Assembly (NCBI RefSeq): GCF_907165205.1
Contig: NC_058189.1
Coordinates: 40,202,270-40,266,269, forward strand
Direction: 5' to 3'
Origin: Coccinella septempunctata
Lineage: Eukaryota; Arthropoda; Insecta; Coleoptera; Coccinellidae
DNA: 64,000 nt
Each line of letters starts with the position of its first letter. Positions within the stretch are counted from its first letter, which is position 1. Shown piece after piece: positions 19,821 through 31,125 of this stretch. Below the pieces are notes generated by a model that was given only the letters and a program-made list of their open reading frames with translations, searched no databases and was not told the origin of the DNA. The translations under genes were made by a program, and so were the position numbers.

Positions 19821-20101
19821 GGGTGACTTGAGACAATGCCGAATAGATACAAGCGGCGCATTAGCAGCAGGAAATATGCCGATTTTTCGCAGGATATTAT
19901 TATTTACGTTATTTTCGTAAAGAGATCACCAAAGAATGAAAGAAATCGAAGTTTCCTTGTTTTGTTTAGTATTTTTACATTTGAGTTGCAGTATATTTAC
20001 TTTCGCTGTAATAGAGGTTTATCATTTAATTTCCTTACCGTATTTAAACTATATAATCATATATTCTAATTTTTCAAAAATATACACTGTCCCAAGTCAC
20101 C
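19821..20101 (+). mobile_element. 281-bp pogo-like mini-element
   Basis: Ends are GGGTGACTTGAGACA and, inverted, GGTGACTTGGGACA, with TA on each side (19819-19820, 20102-20103). This fits a Tc1/mariner/pogo-type mini-element. Further isolated copies of TGACTTGGGACA at 19438 and 20167 suggest older or larger relatives nearby. Confidence 0.7.
19836..20069 (+). pseudogene. Possible N-terminus of a pogo-type transposase, truncated
   Basis: The ATG is 15 bases inside the left terminus. The frame begins MPNRYKRRISSRKYADFSQD, a basic start with an aromatic/acidic step like the beginning of pogo/Tigger transposases. After about residue 25 the match ends and the remainder is AT-rich filler. If real, it shows this mini-element is an internal deletion of a larger one. 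The assignment is weak. Confidence 0.4.
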
Positions 20102-20103
20102 TA

Positions 20104-21370
20104 TTCTATTTAAGAGTTGAGAAATCAATAGATTTTAACTTGTGTACCAAGCCTCCCAAATCGGTGAGTGACTTGGGACAAGTATATTTTATTTTTTTCA
20201 AAATTTATATTCGAATTCTGAAGCATGGTATCCATTTATTCTAATCAATAGTCTGAGTCATTAAGCATATTCTTTTTCAGATAAAAATAGGTCACCGTTT
20301 TGAAGTTGAATTCAACAATCGTCCCACCTCATCCGAATCGATGGGTGAAAAAATCATGTATTTCAGGTTTAAATAGTAGGCACTAAAATGAGCTATTCAT
20401 GTTTGAGTTATTTTCGGAAAAGATGATTACGCCTATTAACAGCTCCTGATGTTTTTCAAGCGGAACAAACATCGAGATGTTTCATTCTTTAATTTACAAG
20501 GAGTATCTTTTCAAAAATGTCTCGCGTAATTTTCAACCGACAGAAAAACGAATTCACGAACGTATTGGAATGGGATGAGGGAGAAAGAGTAGAGTTGGAA
20601 TTCCAGATGGCCCGTACCGTTTGTTTTCAGTTATCTTTCACGAAAAAGAGATAATAAGATGGAATGAGAAGAAAACGGGGAATCGGTCGTAAAGGACAAA
20701 ACGCCAGGATATAAAAATTCACATCTGAGAAAGACAGTCGCTGTTATCCATGGGCAATCGGGAACATCTGGCTGAAGGATGCTTCTCTTGTCAAGTTACG
20801 ATGTGGAAAATAAATAGAATAATAAAACAGATATGTCCGTGTCATTCTGGCGCATTCTCGAATTTCGGAATGTATTATAATCTTCACAAATTGTGAATTA
20901 TGGTTTGTTCGCACTCGAAAAATTGCCGCGATATCTGTAACTTGCCAGTGCGAGAGTTTTCACTGGGATAAATAGAGAAACATAAAAGGGAAAATTATTT
21001 CAGCTTGACGCGGCCGGAAGAAAAATTTGTATTGTATTTTTCCACAGGCATCGAATTTCGTTTCGAACTGAAACGGGGAAGTATCTGGTAACACATTCGT
21101 ATTATCTGCGTCGTGGAGAAGCAAATGGTGGAAAAGATATTTAGTTACGACCATATTAAATTCTCAATCATCATAAAGTGAAAGTATTTCAGAGATGACA
21201 ATGTTTTCGTTGACAGACGTTGAAGTACGTGGTATATTAAAATTTTTTTCTCTATTCGTGATAATGTCTGACAGTGGTAGTTCAATATCAAGCACTCTCC
21301 GTCTGAGTTAAGAGGTGTGGTATATTCTGCTATTGAGTGTTTACTGTTTACTACCTGAAAACCTAAAAGA
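20104..21370. other. Non-coding stretch, nothing identified
   Basis: No frame of note and no repeat termini recognised, apart from the TGACTTGGGACA at about 20167. Confidence 0.55.
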
Positions 21371-21371
21371 A

Positions 21372-21703
21372 AAAGAGAATGCGAATTTACCGAAGGAGAC
21401 CAAGTGATCAATAATTTAAAAAGAGATTAAAATAAGAACAGAAACTTATTGAGAAATCCAATAAAGTGTTACCAATAGAGGATAAACACATAAATCCCAG
21501 CACGATAGTGTGCTAGAAGAAGAAAACCGACTAAGAGATAAACGGTTTATAGGCAAATGCCCGGAACCAATTTTCAAGAAGCAGTTAAGGGTTTTTAGTG
21601 GGTCTCGCGCTCAGGAGAGTGAGAAACCCCACACTTGTTCCCCCTCAGGAGAAGGTGGTTCGTGTGACTTGCAGATTTTCGCCCTGCTAAACCAAAAAAA
21701 AAT
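21372..21703 (+). mobile_element. 5'-truncated jockey-type copy, last ORF2 codons and 3' UTR only
   Basis: GAATTTACCGAAGGAGACCA at about 21384 corresponds to the last codons of ORF2 at 58095, and the 3' UTR with TGCCCGGAACCAA and GGGTTTTTAGTGGGTCTCGC follows to an A-rich tail. About 94% of the element is missing from the 5' side, the usual result of incomplete reverse transcription. It is closer to the 58-kb copy than to the full-length one. Confidence 0.88.
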
Positions 21704-21840
21704 AAATAAAAGACAGTATAAAACGATTTCAAAAACTGGTGTGATAACCAACGACTCACGAAGATTTCCGAATATGAATATATGCATATTTGAATCAAAA
21801 ATTGAGAAATGTCAAATGTTCTACCTAATGAAGCATCGAA

Positions 21841-22018
21841 CTCAAAACAGATTATACGATTTTCACAAAACGAGTTTTTAAACCACGACACGTGTTTCGC
21901 TATCACAATAGCTTCTTCAGGAGTGTTGAAGGTAAACCTGACTCATTTTGTGAAAAACGTACCTATAATCGGTTTTAAGACTCTTTTTGAGAAAATCGTA
22001 TAAACTGTTTTGAGTTCA
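21841..22018. repeat. Small foldback repeat enclosing a hammerhead-like core
   Basis: AAAACAGATTATACGATTTT at 21844 and the inverse of AAAATCGTATAAACTGTTTT at about 21993-22012 form imperfect arms of about 40 bases. Between them, on the minus strand, is the CTGAAGA-hairpin-GAAA string described separately. Confidence 0.6.
21893..21921 (-). ncRNA. Hammerhead-like core (candidate)
   Basis: On the minus strand: CTGAAGA, then GCTAT-TGTG-ATAGC (five base pairs), then GAAAC. These are the two conserved strings and the stem II of a hammerhead ribozyme. The flanking bases do not form a convincing stem I, so activity is doubtful. Confidence 0.35.
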
Positions 22019-22299
22019 ATTATTGATTTTCATCAATTATTGGCCACATTAATTCAATAATGGAGTATCTAATACATGTTGAAATGCTTGCTCAACTTAC
22101 GGGATTGTGTCGATGTGAGAAAATACTCGAAATATTATTATGACTTTAGCCTTACGGCTTTCACACTCCTATTTAGAGGAACATTCACTGATACTGATCC
22201 CAGATATCTCAGATATCGAAAATCAAAAGGATTATGCTCTGCCCTTTCCTGGTTTTCGGGCTCATGGTAGTGGTCGAGTCCGGGCTACTCCTCGGCTCT

Positions 22300-22454
22300 C
22301 TGATGTCGATTGGCTACAAGCTGTCGGTTGGATTCCTGATCCACCCGCACTTGTTGTCGGAGTAGCTTATGTTTTTTTGCATTTCCCGTGTACTTGCGTA
22401 CTTTTCCGCCATCTCCAGTAGTACCGCCTTCTTCCTGTTGATGAATTGACAATA
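22300..22454 (-). pseudogene. C-terminal end of a non-LTR reverse transcriptase, distal piece
   Basis: On the minus strand the frame IPIVNSSTG continues directly from the piece at 25466 once the 3-kb element between them is removed. After a frame change it reads FINRKKAVLLEMAEKY, which resembles the C-terminal helix (KAVLLETARIVR-like) of many insect RT proteins. It is followed by stops. Confidence 0.6.
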
Positions 22455-22486
22455 GGGATGGTCGAGGGGTGAACCGGTCGTGAATT

Positions 22487-22660
22487 GTGGTGTACAAATT
22501 GCAGGAATTGTCATGAATTGAATTGAATTGCCAAGAATTGTTGAGAATTGTCATGAATTGCCAGGAATTGTGGTGAATTGTCAAGAATTGTTGTGAATTG
22601 CCAAGAATTGTGTGAATTGTCAGGAATTGTTGAGAATTGTCGTGAATTGTGGAGAATGGG
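22487..22660. repeat. Subterminal (GAATTGTN)n array, left end of the hAT-like element
   Basis: About 18 copies of GAATTG separated by 2-7 bases (GAATTGTCAT, GAATTGCCAA and variants). Short subterminal repeats of this kind are the transposase binding sites in hAT elements. Confidence 0.8.
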
Positions 22661-25225
22661 CTATTTTTCTAAATTTCAAAATCTAAGAATTTTTATAACT
22701 CTTATACATATATGGAAATTTATTTTTTTAAAATTTTAACACATTGCATTCGGTCGGAAATTGTGATTTCAGAAGAGCTCTCTTATAGAACATGGATATG
22801 TTCTAAGGTATAGAATTCAGAAATTTTTTTTTGTAATATGTGGATATTTCGGTCGATATGGAATTCTATATTTTCTTGATCGGTTTCACTGGTGTCGAAT
22901 TGACAAAAATTACTAGACTGTAGTAAGGGCATTCTACGTTACACGCTTTTACACAATCGAATGTTTATTAAGTTTCGAAGGGTGTATATCTGAATTTTGA
23001 AACGAACCTCTTACGTGTAGGATAACTAATGGAAATGGGTTTCCATAAATAATTTGAATTCGATATTGGAGTTTTAGGAAACTTGCCCATCGTCGTAAAT
23101 TATAAAGAATTGTTCTGAACTATTAATTTCCGTGAATTGTTCGAAAATTCTCATGAATTGTCTGGAATTGTTATGAATTTCAATGCATTTTCTAATTGTT
23201 GGGCGATTCGCTGTCTTGCAATTCACAGGTGTCCAACCTGTCCAACTATTAGGAAGCAGAAAGGGAGGTTTGCACATGTATATGGACATGTATATAGTCA
23301 TATTCATGTAGACATGTAATTTCTGTATTCTGTGATTTGAATTAAAGTGATATAAGATTGAGCAGGTGAGAATTATACAACATCTAATTTTTTCATTATT
23401 TCTTATTGATACACAATAATTTCCTGCGGGTGTGAAGCCAGGTTTCTTTCATCAACAGTTACAATCTGTCAACGCCGCGCTCTAAGGATAACTGTATTGT
23501 TCAGTATACAATTCTTACAGTTCTGAGAAAGATATTAATGCTCGTTTTAGGATTTGAATTTCTCTTGGAAAAAGAATGAGATATGGTGCAATCGGATATT
23601 ATTCATACCTTGATTTATACTAATGAAAATCATCAAAGCTCATTGTCAGCCCGTACGGGGCCTGAAGGGATTCAAAGTTAAAAATTTCAAATTTTCTCGA
23701 GACATGTGCATTCTTGAGAATAGAGTAAATTGGTTCGATATAACATTTTACATCATGAACAGTCATCAAAACACATTGTTAACCCGTACAGGGACTATTC
23801 ACCAACAATATTGGTGAATATTGGTCCCGATCTCTTTGCGTTCAATAGCAGGTACCTGAAACGATTCCTTTGGTTGAAACCGTTTTATTACTCTGTTGGG
23901 AATAACCCATTAAAATCATTGTTAAGAACGGGCGTTCTTTCTTCAATGCATATCATATAATTTTGGTTATTTCAACCTCATTTTTAACACTTTTATAATT
24001 TCTGAGAAGATGTTAATTCGAAATGTCGGTCTATATCGGTATATCGATTGCAATAATGTCAATTATATATTCACAGCTTCTTCCCTCTCAACCTGACAAA
24101 GATCATTCGGAGGTTCATCTAAGACTTGGAGACTCGCTTGGAGATGTTTCTCCAAGTCTAAAATAAAAATTATATATTTCGCTTATACCATTTGTAATCA
24201 ATAGAGCTTTAGTAATGTAATAATTAAGGTCCGCGTTGAATGAATTCCTAGATATGTAGGTACACACTAAGGATCACCGAATTGGGCAATTCGGAGAGGG
24301 ATATATTTTCAGTTGATTAATCAGTGAAGATGAATTAATAATATTAATAGTAGTTTTCAGCACTCAAAAAGTAGACATACATATTTCAGCACGTGTGTCG
24401 AACCTCTTGATGGTTATTCTGTAAGCTCTTTGTTATTCCATATAAATTGAACGAACAACTTTCATGAGAACACAATCTTGATTTTAACGCACCATGTTTC
24501 TGAAACCTGGTAAGTTGTGTTATTATTTTGTAGTACTTCACATACTTTCATAAAATTCCATAAAATAACTCGACATGTTGATGTATGATTTAAAATTAAT
24601 AGCTTGCACAGTAACCATTTTTTTCAACTACTCGATCAATTTGCGTTTGATAGAAGGTACTGATTCAAAAGATTCCACCTAGAAGTATTTCTTCGCTTCA
24701 TAAAATTTTATAACTCAATTTGGAAAAACCTACAAAAATTGTCGTTACGAACGGGTACGCTCTGTTGTATTCAATATTAGGGTTGCCCATTTTGACCAAA
24801 AAGATTTTATGCACAGAATAACTCTAGAGCCATTTGCTGAGGAAATTTTAAAAAATTTACCTGAAAGTATTTTTTCGGATCATACAATTTTATACCTCAA
24901 TTTTCAAAATTGTCGTTATGGAAGGGAATGCTCTTATCCTATATTAGGTCGTTTTCACAACATTTTATTCAGTTGAATTTCAAAGTTGTTTGAATCAGCC
25001 TATATAACTATATAACTATGTTGATGAGGGGAGGTTAATAGTACATCGAACAATGAAGTATAGGATATCCATGGATAGAAGCAATTTCTGTAAGCTAGCC
25101 TTAGTTAGCCTTAACTACTATCTGGCTATATCTATAAGATATATTATTGAGTGGTTTCAGACCTCTCATAGTGTGATGTGAAGAAAATTCCCAAAATATA
25201 TATTCAAAAAAAAAATACATAACTA

Positions 25226-25425
25226 TGAATTGTATTGAATTGTCATGAATTGTATTGAATTGTCATGAATTGTATTGAATTGTCATGAATTGTATTGAAT
25301 TGCCATGAATTGTATTGAATTGTCCGTGAATTGCCATGAATTTTCTTGAATTGTGTGAATTGTTGAATTGTCTGAATTGTTTTATATGCTATTATAGGAA
25401 TTGCGTGAATTGTCTGAATTGTGGT
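25226..25425. repeat. Subterminal (TGAATTGTAT/TGAATTGTCA)n array, right end of the hAT-like element
   Basis: Alternating GAATTGTATT and GAATTGTCAT units, about 20 in all, in the same orientation as the left array. Both arrays include GAATTGTGGTGTACAA beside the terminus. Confidence 0.8.
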
Positions 25426-25465
25426 GTACAACATTTTCATGACCGGTTCACCCCTCGGGGATGGT

Positions 25466-25990
25466 ATTGATATATTTTAACTTCCATTGTTTTGTGATTT
25501 GTTCTTCCAGATCTCTAGTTGGAATCGCTGCGTCTATGAATAGTGCTGTATTCTCATTTGTATTCAGTAATATGAGGTCAGGTCTATTGTGTATTATTTC
25601 CGGTCTGTGAGAACCCTGTGATCCCAGTAGAGCTTGTGATGATCATTTTCCAATTCAGAATCTGAATAGTAATTTTTATAAGGAACCTTTTTTTAACTCA
25701 AAACCCCGTGCCTGCGAAGTTCTGGCATCCCCCGGTGATGTGCTGGATAGTTTTTCATGTGTCGCACAACCATGACGACAGCTACCGTTCGTCATTGAGG
25801 TATTCTTGGCGATATATTTCATATAATTCTTTGTTGGAATCTCTTCTGTTTTTCCAATAAGTACTCAACGATGTGCACCGTAATCTATTGCTGCAATGCA
25901 ATAGAAATGGTGGATGAACTTGAACATTATTCTTTCTGATTAGCCTGCTCGATGATGAAAGATTTGGCCTTGACTCTGTAATGATAAATG
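25466..25990 (-). pseudogene. C-terminal half of a non-LTR reverse transcriptase, proximal piece
   Basis: Minus-strand blocks in order: CRHGCATHEK (Cys/His cluster after the RT domain), KVPYKNYYSDSELENDHHKL with YWDHRVLTDRK, then RPDLILLNTNENTALFIDAA with IPTRDLEEQITKQWK, ending KYINTIP at the insertion point of the hAT-like element. The same order of motifs is found at the C-terminus of several insect non-LTR elements. Two frame changes are needed. No RT catalytic part is present to the right. Confidence 0.65.
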
Positions 25991-26500
25991 GTTACATTAA
26001 GAACATGCCTATCGTATTAGTCTTCTTAATTAGTTTGAATGAAAACCTAATATAATCTTGAACCCCATGTCATTCTTCAAATAATGTCATTTCAAAGCAT
26101 TTGCTGCACCACTGAACCCACAAATTCATTTGGTCGAATATAAGTACCTACTAAACGATGTCCAATGTAATCAATGGCTGCATAATAATTCAACTGGTGA
26201 ATGATCTCAAACATTATTATTTGTAATTACCTTGAACGTGAGCATAAAGTTGACTTTAACCCCATGTTTTTCCAAATAATGTCGTTTCAAAGCATTTGTT
26301 GTACCTATTGTTTAACAGGCTTCTGACATTATATCAATCAAAGGCGCAAATTTTACTTTGCCACTTTGCAACAGTAGCCAGGGGCTCCATTCCTATATTA
26401 TGAAGCTCTACAGTATCAACATACAATTTCCATTGGCCCAATAAGTACTGAAAGTTGGGCAGAGCAATAAATTGCTGCATTGTAGTAGAAAGAAGCGCGA
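25850..26500. repeat. Diverged tandem segments
   Basis: CCAATAAGTACT at 25855 and 26439, ATTGCTGCA after each, and ACCCCATG...CCAAATAATGTC(G/A)TTTCAAAGCATTTG at about 26062 and 26260 show two to three old, partial repeats. No gene seen. Confidence 0.5.
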
Positions 26501-26664
26501 TTCAACAGAATCACGATCGAATTGGCACTGTCGTAGTTGTATTGCAGCTCAACGGAAAATGTAAAATCAGTCTTTTCAACATAAATGTAACCCACAAAAC
26601 TTACTAGCTAAGCGAGATTCAAATTGAATGGAATAGTGCAAAGCACAATTGCTATGTATATATA

Positions 26665-27480
26665 CAGGGTTAGAACTATTTAGAGAGGACTAAAGGGTTA
26701 TATATCGAAAACCGTTAGAAATACAGGCTAGCTTAAATTAGGAAAAACTTGCGTTATTCAAGCATGAGTGGGTGGTTGTAAACAGTTCCCAAATATTTCT
26801 GATGGTTCCTGAGATATCTCGAAACAACTGAAAATCAAGATTATCATTTTGTTCTTCATAACTCATTTGTTTTTGGAGAGAACTACAAGAAATTTGGTTT
26901 GTAGTCATAATCCTATATAGCGATTATACTGGTGTACTCCTCTTTTGTAATTGAAGCCACTCTAATTGGTCGCAAATGAGTTTGCTATCAACTTCAAATG
27001 ATTTATAGTTATTGAGCAACTGAACAAGTGAAAATGCTCTTACCTACCCCAATTGGGTTAAGTCGAAACTCAGATGAATCTCCACTGGTCTGGTAACAGA
27101 AAGGGGGTTCCTAAGCGAAGGCAAACTCGGAACCAACCCTCCTTCTGCAATTAGCTCCGTGGCACGATAGATGAAGGACACACGGCACTTCACTTAAAGT
27201 TGCTCAATATCACTTTGGTTCAGTCAACATAGGGAGATGACAAATGGTGCGATGATTTCCGCGATATATAAGAAGATTATTTAGGTTTTGTGCGAGAAAG
27301 ATTTCGGCGCGTCCGGCGATGATACGAATAATAATTGTCGTAATTGACAGACGACAAAGTTTTTCTTCCGTCGGGGCCTGACAAACCGGAGTCAGGCACC
27401 CAATTCACGATCGAACAAACTCTTTATTTTTAACGGTTTTCGATATTCCTACTGTCAGCCTCTAAATAGTTCTAACCCTG
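26665..27480. mobile_element. TA-flanked MITE with CAGGGTTAG ends, 816 bp
   Basis: Ends are CAGGGTTAGAACTATTTAGA and the exact inverse. The match resumes at TATCGAAAACCGTTA about 40 bases in. TA lies on each side (26663-26664, 27481-27482). It has no coding capacity, and is presumably moved by a Tc1/mariner-type transposase. Confidence 0.82.
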
Positions 27481-27989
27481 TATTGTACTTAATAATTGGT
27501 GTACTAATCACTTATCACTCAGATACAAAATAATTGATAAAGTGATAACTGAAATGCTAAACATTTAGAATATTTGAAAATGTGATGTTGATTTGACATT
27601 GGTTTATCGTAATTACGGTCAAAACGGATTACATTACGGGCTAATGACCATGAAGGTAGAAAACCATGCCAATCACATCACTACATACATCACTTACATT
27701 CGAATTTGATGTATTCACTTTTCTTGATGTTTCCCAGTTTCCAAGGCAACTTTTCCGAAATTTTCTGGACATTTACCTACTACGAGGTTTGAGTAAAGGT
27801 GAAGAACATGAATAAAATCGGTTCAGCTGTTTTAACGTACGGCTATGACACCACGAAACTGTGCTGTTTATTCATAAAGATGTTTAAGTATCACTCACAT
27901 AATTCTCATGAAAAAATAAACAAGAAAATGTGTTCTAAATATATTCATGATCGTAACGCGATCAAACAAATAACGGCAGTTTATAACGG

Positions 27990-29153
27990 CAATATTGGAG
28001 TATTTAGAAAACAAAAATTTTGCTTTGGGACTTTTTATTGATCTTACCAAAGCTTACGACTGTGTGAATCATGATATTTTACTATCGAAACTGAAGAGTT
28101 ACGGAGTAAGAGGAAACGCCAACGAATGGATTCGTTCCTACTTATCTAATAGGCAGCAACAAGTTATTGTTAATGGAGCTAAATCCAATATACAATTTGT
28201 AGAAACTGGTATCGCACAGGGCAGCATCGCAGGACCGATTCTGTTCATAATTTATATTAATGATCTCCCATTAACATTAAATAATTTCCTCATCACAAAC
28301 TATGTTGATGACACCAACATATTAATTCCAGGTACCAACTCAACAGAAATAATTGAAAAAACACAACAATGTTTTTCGGAAGCTAGCAAGTGGTTTTCCA
28401 TGAATAAATTAGTAATAAACCAATCAAAAACGAATGTAATGTTGTTTCGTACTCAACAAATACAAGTTTCTACTAGCAACTCTATTACTCTCCAAAATAA
28501 TTCTGTTAAACCTGTGTCATGTACTAAGTTTCTGGGATTACAGATTGACGAGTTCTTAAAATAGGATATACACATAAATAAAGTTTGTTTGAAACTGTCC
28601 AGTGTTGGCTTTGGAATAAAAATAGTTTCTAAATATATGAATACTGATACTATTAAAATCTTATATCACGCAAATTGTGAATTCTAAGATCCAGTCAGTC
28701 TTTGTAGCACAAAAGAGAATTATAAGGACCATATGTAAAATGAGCTTCAGAGAATCTTGCAGAAGCAAATTTAGGAATGTAGACATAATGACTGTATATG
28801 CATTATATATTTATGAATGTTTGTTATTTGTGTTCAAGAATAGAGAGAAGTTTGATAATGGAGAAAGACATAATTATAATACCAGAACTGAAGACCTGCT
28901 ATATCCACACCATAGGTTAACTTTGAGTGAAAAAGGTCCATATTACATGTGTATCAAAGTTTTCAATAAATTACCTAACCACATCAAATCCTGTAAAAGT
29001 CTTTCTAGATTTAAAAAGGATGTAAAAGGTTGATGTTGATTACGCTAGAACCTTATAGCTTAGGGGATTATTTAAATGGGGGAATTTAAATTGGTGTTTT
29101 GTTGACGTCATTTCATTTCTTATGTAGTTTATGTAAAATTTGAAATAAAGAAG

Positions 29154-29191
<38 letters not shown>
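27990..29191 (+). mobile_element. 5'-truncated CR1/L2-like retrotransposon with (ATCT)n tail
   Basis: The sequence starts inside the reverse transcriptase and runs through the C-terminus and a short 3' UTR to eight or nine ATCT units at 29156-29191. Elements of this group often end in a short microsatellite rather than an A-tail. Confidence 0.8.
27995..29033 (+). pseudogene. CR1/L2-like reverse transcriptase and C-terminal domain
   Basis: Residues: LGLFIDLTKAYDCVNHDILL (first catalytic Asp), GIAQGSIAGPILFIIYINDL, then NYVDDTNIL (catalytic YVDD), INQSKTNVMLF and TKFLGLQID. A TAG at 28562-28564 replaces the usual Trp of the LKW motif. The reading continues as DIHINKVCLKLSSVGFGIKI and, after a deletion near 28680, as KIQSVFVAQKRIIRTICKM to the end at KSLSRFKKDVKG. 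The C-terminal YNTR motif (HNYNTRTEDLLYPHHRL) is present. So it carries one nonsense change and a deletion, with both catalytic sites intact. Confidence 0.85.
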
Positions 29192-30348
29192 AAACAACTA
29201 GGCACGTGCTGTTTGAAATTCTTCTCACATATCCTTACCTCCTCATCTGTTGTTCTTGGGGGAACTTGATAATTGAACGTCGTCACCAACTGCTCCTTAA
29301 GATTCTAGCAGAACTTATCTGAAAGTCATTTCTCCTTGTCCATTTATTCTTATTATGCAAATTAATTTAAATCCTCCGTATCCGAGCAGGCTTTCGCGGC
29401 AACATCCTAAGTATTCACAAATGATCACGACCTGATTTATAATTTATCTGAACTTAAACAACTTGCGGAGCAGTTAAACTTCCAGATTTGTGCCGGCGTA
29501 TCACGTCAAGATGCGGGTTTCACGGGATGTGGGAGAAAGCAGGAGGATGTCTGTAGTTGTCTTGAATATCATTAGTTAACAATAAGAGCCATACTAGAAC
29601 AACGCTCAGACTTCAGTTCGGAAATGAGGAATTATAATCTGAGAATGAATGTGTATCGCCATTTGTTGGTAGAAAATGATTATTCTATTTCAGGCGTTTG
29701 GGATTTTCAGCCAATTGTTACTAATAATGAAATTTCAGACTGACCACAAAAAAATATGGGATCGCAAAATTCATCACCAGGTAGGTCTGGCTACCCGAAG
29801 ACCTGTTTTTTGCAAATATATGTAAAAATGAATTGTAGTGTTTTTAAGAAAAACACCATATTATTATTTTTTGTGTTCCTTGTTATAGCAGCTCAAAGAG
29901 TGCGTTGGACTGACAAAATTAATTTTAAAATTGCAATTTTCTGTCATTGAATATTTCATTTTGATTCATTGTATATAATTCACACTTATTAGTAGAAGAA
30001 ATAGCATTGTTTTTGATTCCATTACAGGCCAGTAATTGTAACTTTGTTCTTGACATCAGAAGAACCTATTTCTTCAATGAAGAATAAAGAATTGATTACA
30101 TTCTAATCATTCATCTCAGGCTATTGATCGTGAGATAAGAAGTAGGCAAGCTGAGTGAAATGCCTCTTTCCATGAGAATCTGTATCGCACTTGAAACACC
30201 AAGAATTAATTACATTCTTATACGTATTTCCAGAAACGCATGCCTATACTTGACTCTTGAGTGTAGAAAAATTATAGTTTGAAAAAACTATAACACGATT
30301 CACTATCAAATCGAAATAAGAAATATAACATAATTTTTTATACTCAAA
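29192..30348. other. Non-coding stretch, nothing identified
   Basis: AT-rich with short frames; no repeat termini or protein similarity that I recognise. Confidence 0.55.
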
Positions 30349-30402
30349 AATCAAAGTTATCAGGAATTTGGACAGTTTTTTATTTTCTCAAATGTTCAAT
30401 GT

Positions 30403-30441
30403 GCCAACGTTTCGTAGGCGAATTCCTCCTTCTTCAGGGCT
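30403..30441 (-). ncRNA. Hammerhead-like core, left arm (candidate)
   Basis: On the minus strand: GCC-CTGAAGA-AGGAGG-loop-CCTAC-GAAACGTT-GGC. It equals the right-arm copy except that one base change spoils the last pair of stem II. Confidence 0.4.
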
Positions 30442-31086
30442 AAAAAACGAAAGGACATTCAACAAAACAATCACAAAGACAAAGTTACCGATATTACCTC
30501 AAGAATATTGAGTTGTACGAGAAAATATTGAATAGTTACAAAGTTTCATGATACTTGATTAGCTACTTTTGAAAATCTTTTATATAATCTTCTTAGCGTC
30601 GTCAGAAAATTAAATCAGAACATAGATATAAAGTGGGAAACTTCAAATGTCACAAACACAAAAACAGACAAACTGTCAGATCTTTTTCTTTCTTCTTCTC
30701 CTTCTCAAAACAAGTTTCCTCAACGTCACTTCCCCCTTCCCCATGTTATCCGTCACGTTATGTCCAATAATACATCATGGGGAAGGGGGAAGTGACGTTG
30801 AGGAAACTTGTTTTGAGAAGGAGAAGAAGAAAGAAAAAGATCTGACAGTTTGTGTGTTTTTGTGTTTGTGACATTTGACATTTGAAGTTTCCCACTTTAT
30901 ATCTATGTTCTGATTTAATTTTCTGACGACGCTAAGAAGATTATATAAAAGATTTTCAAAAGTAGCTAATCAAGTATAATGAAACTTTGTAACTATTCAA
31001 TATTTTCTCGTACAACTTAATATTCTTGAGGTAATATCGGTAACTTTGTCTTTGTGATTGTTTTGTTGAATGTCCTTTCGTTTTTT

Positions 31087-31125
31087 AGCCCTGAAGAAGG
31101 AGGAATTCGCCTCCGAAACGTTGGC
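31087..31125 (+). ncRNA. Hammerhead-like core, right arm (candidate)
   Basis: GCC at 31088-31090, CTGAAGA at 31091, stem II GGAGG/CCTCC around AATTCG, then GAAAC, GTT and GGC at 31123-31125. GCC and GGC can pair as a short stem I, and the TT before GGC would be the cleavage site; stem III would be minimal. Penelope-like elements are known to carry hammerhead motifs with very small stem III. Here there is no Penelope coding region nearby. Confidence 0.45.

Larger units (their letters stand above)
22463..25457. mobile_element. hAT-like non-autonomous element, 2995 bp
   Basis: Inverted termini CGAGGGGTGAACCGGTC are identical at both ends and the match extends a few bases further. The 8-bp target duplication GGGATGGT lies at 22455-22462 and 25458-25465. 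An 8-bp duplication and an AGGGGTG-type terminus fit the hAT superfamily, though hAT ends usually start CAG rather than CGAG. There is no transposase; the inside is AT-rich with arrays of GAATTG words next to both ends and two short internal duplications (about 23632/23765 and 24670/24870). It interrupts a retrotransposon reading frame, which confirms the boundaries. Confidence 0.85.

Noticed and set aside
21893..21921. Functional hammerhead ribozyme at 21.9 kb
   Set aside because: Stem I cannot be drawn from the flanks, so only the core strings are claimed.
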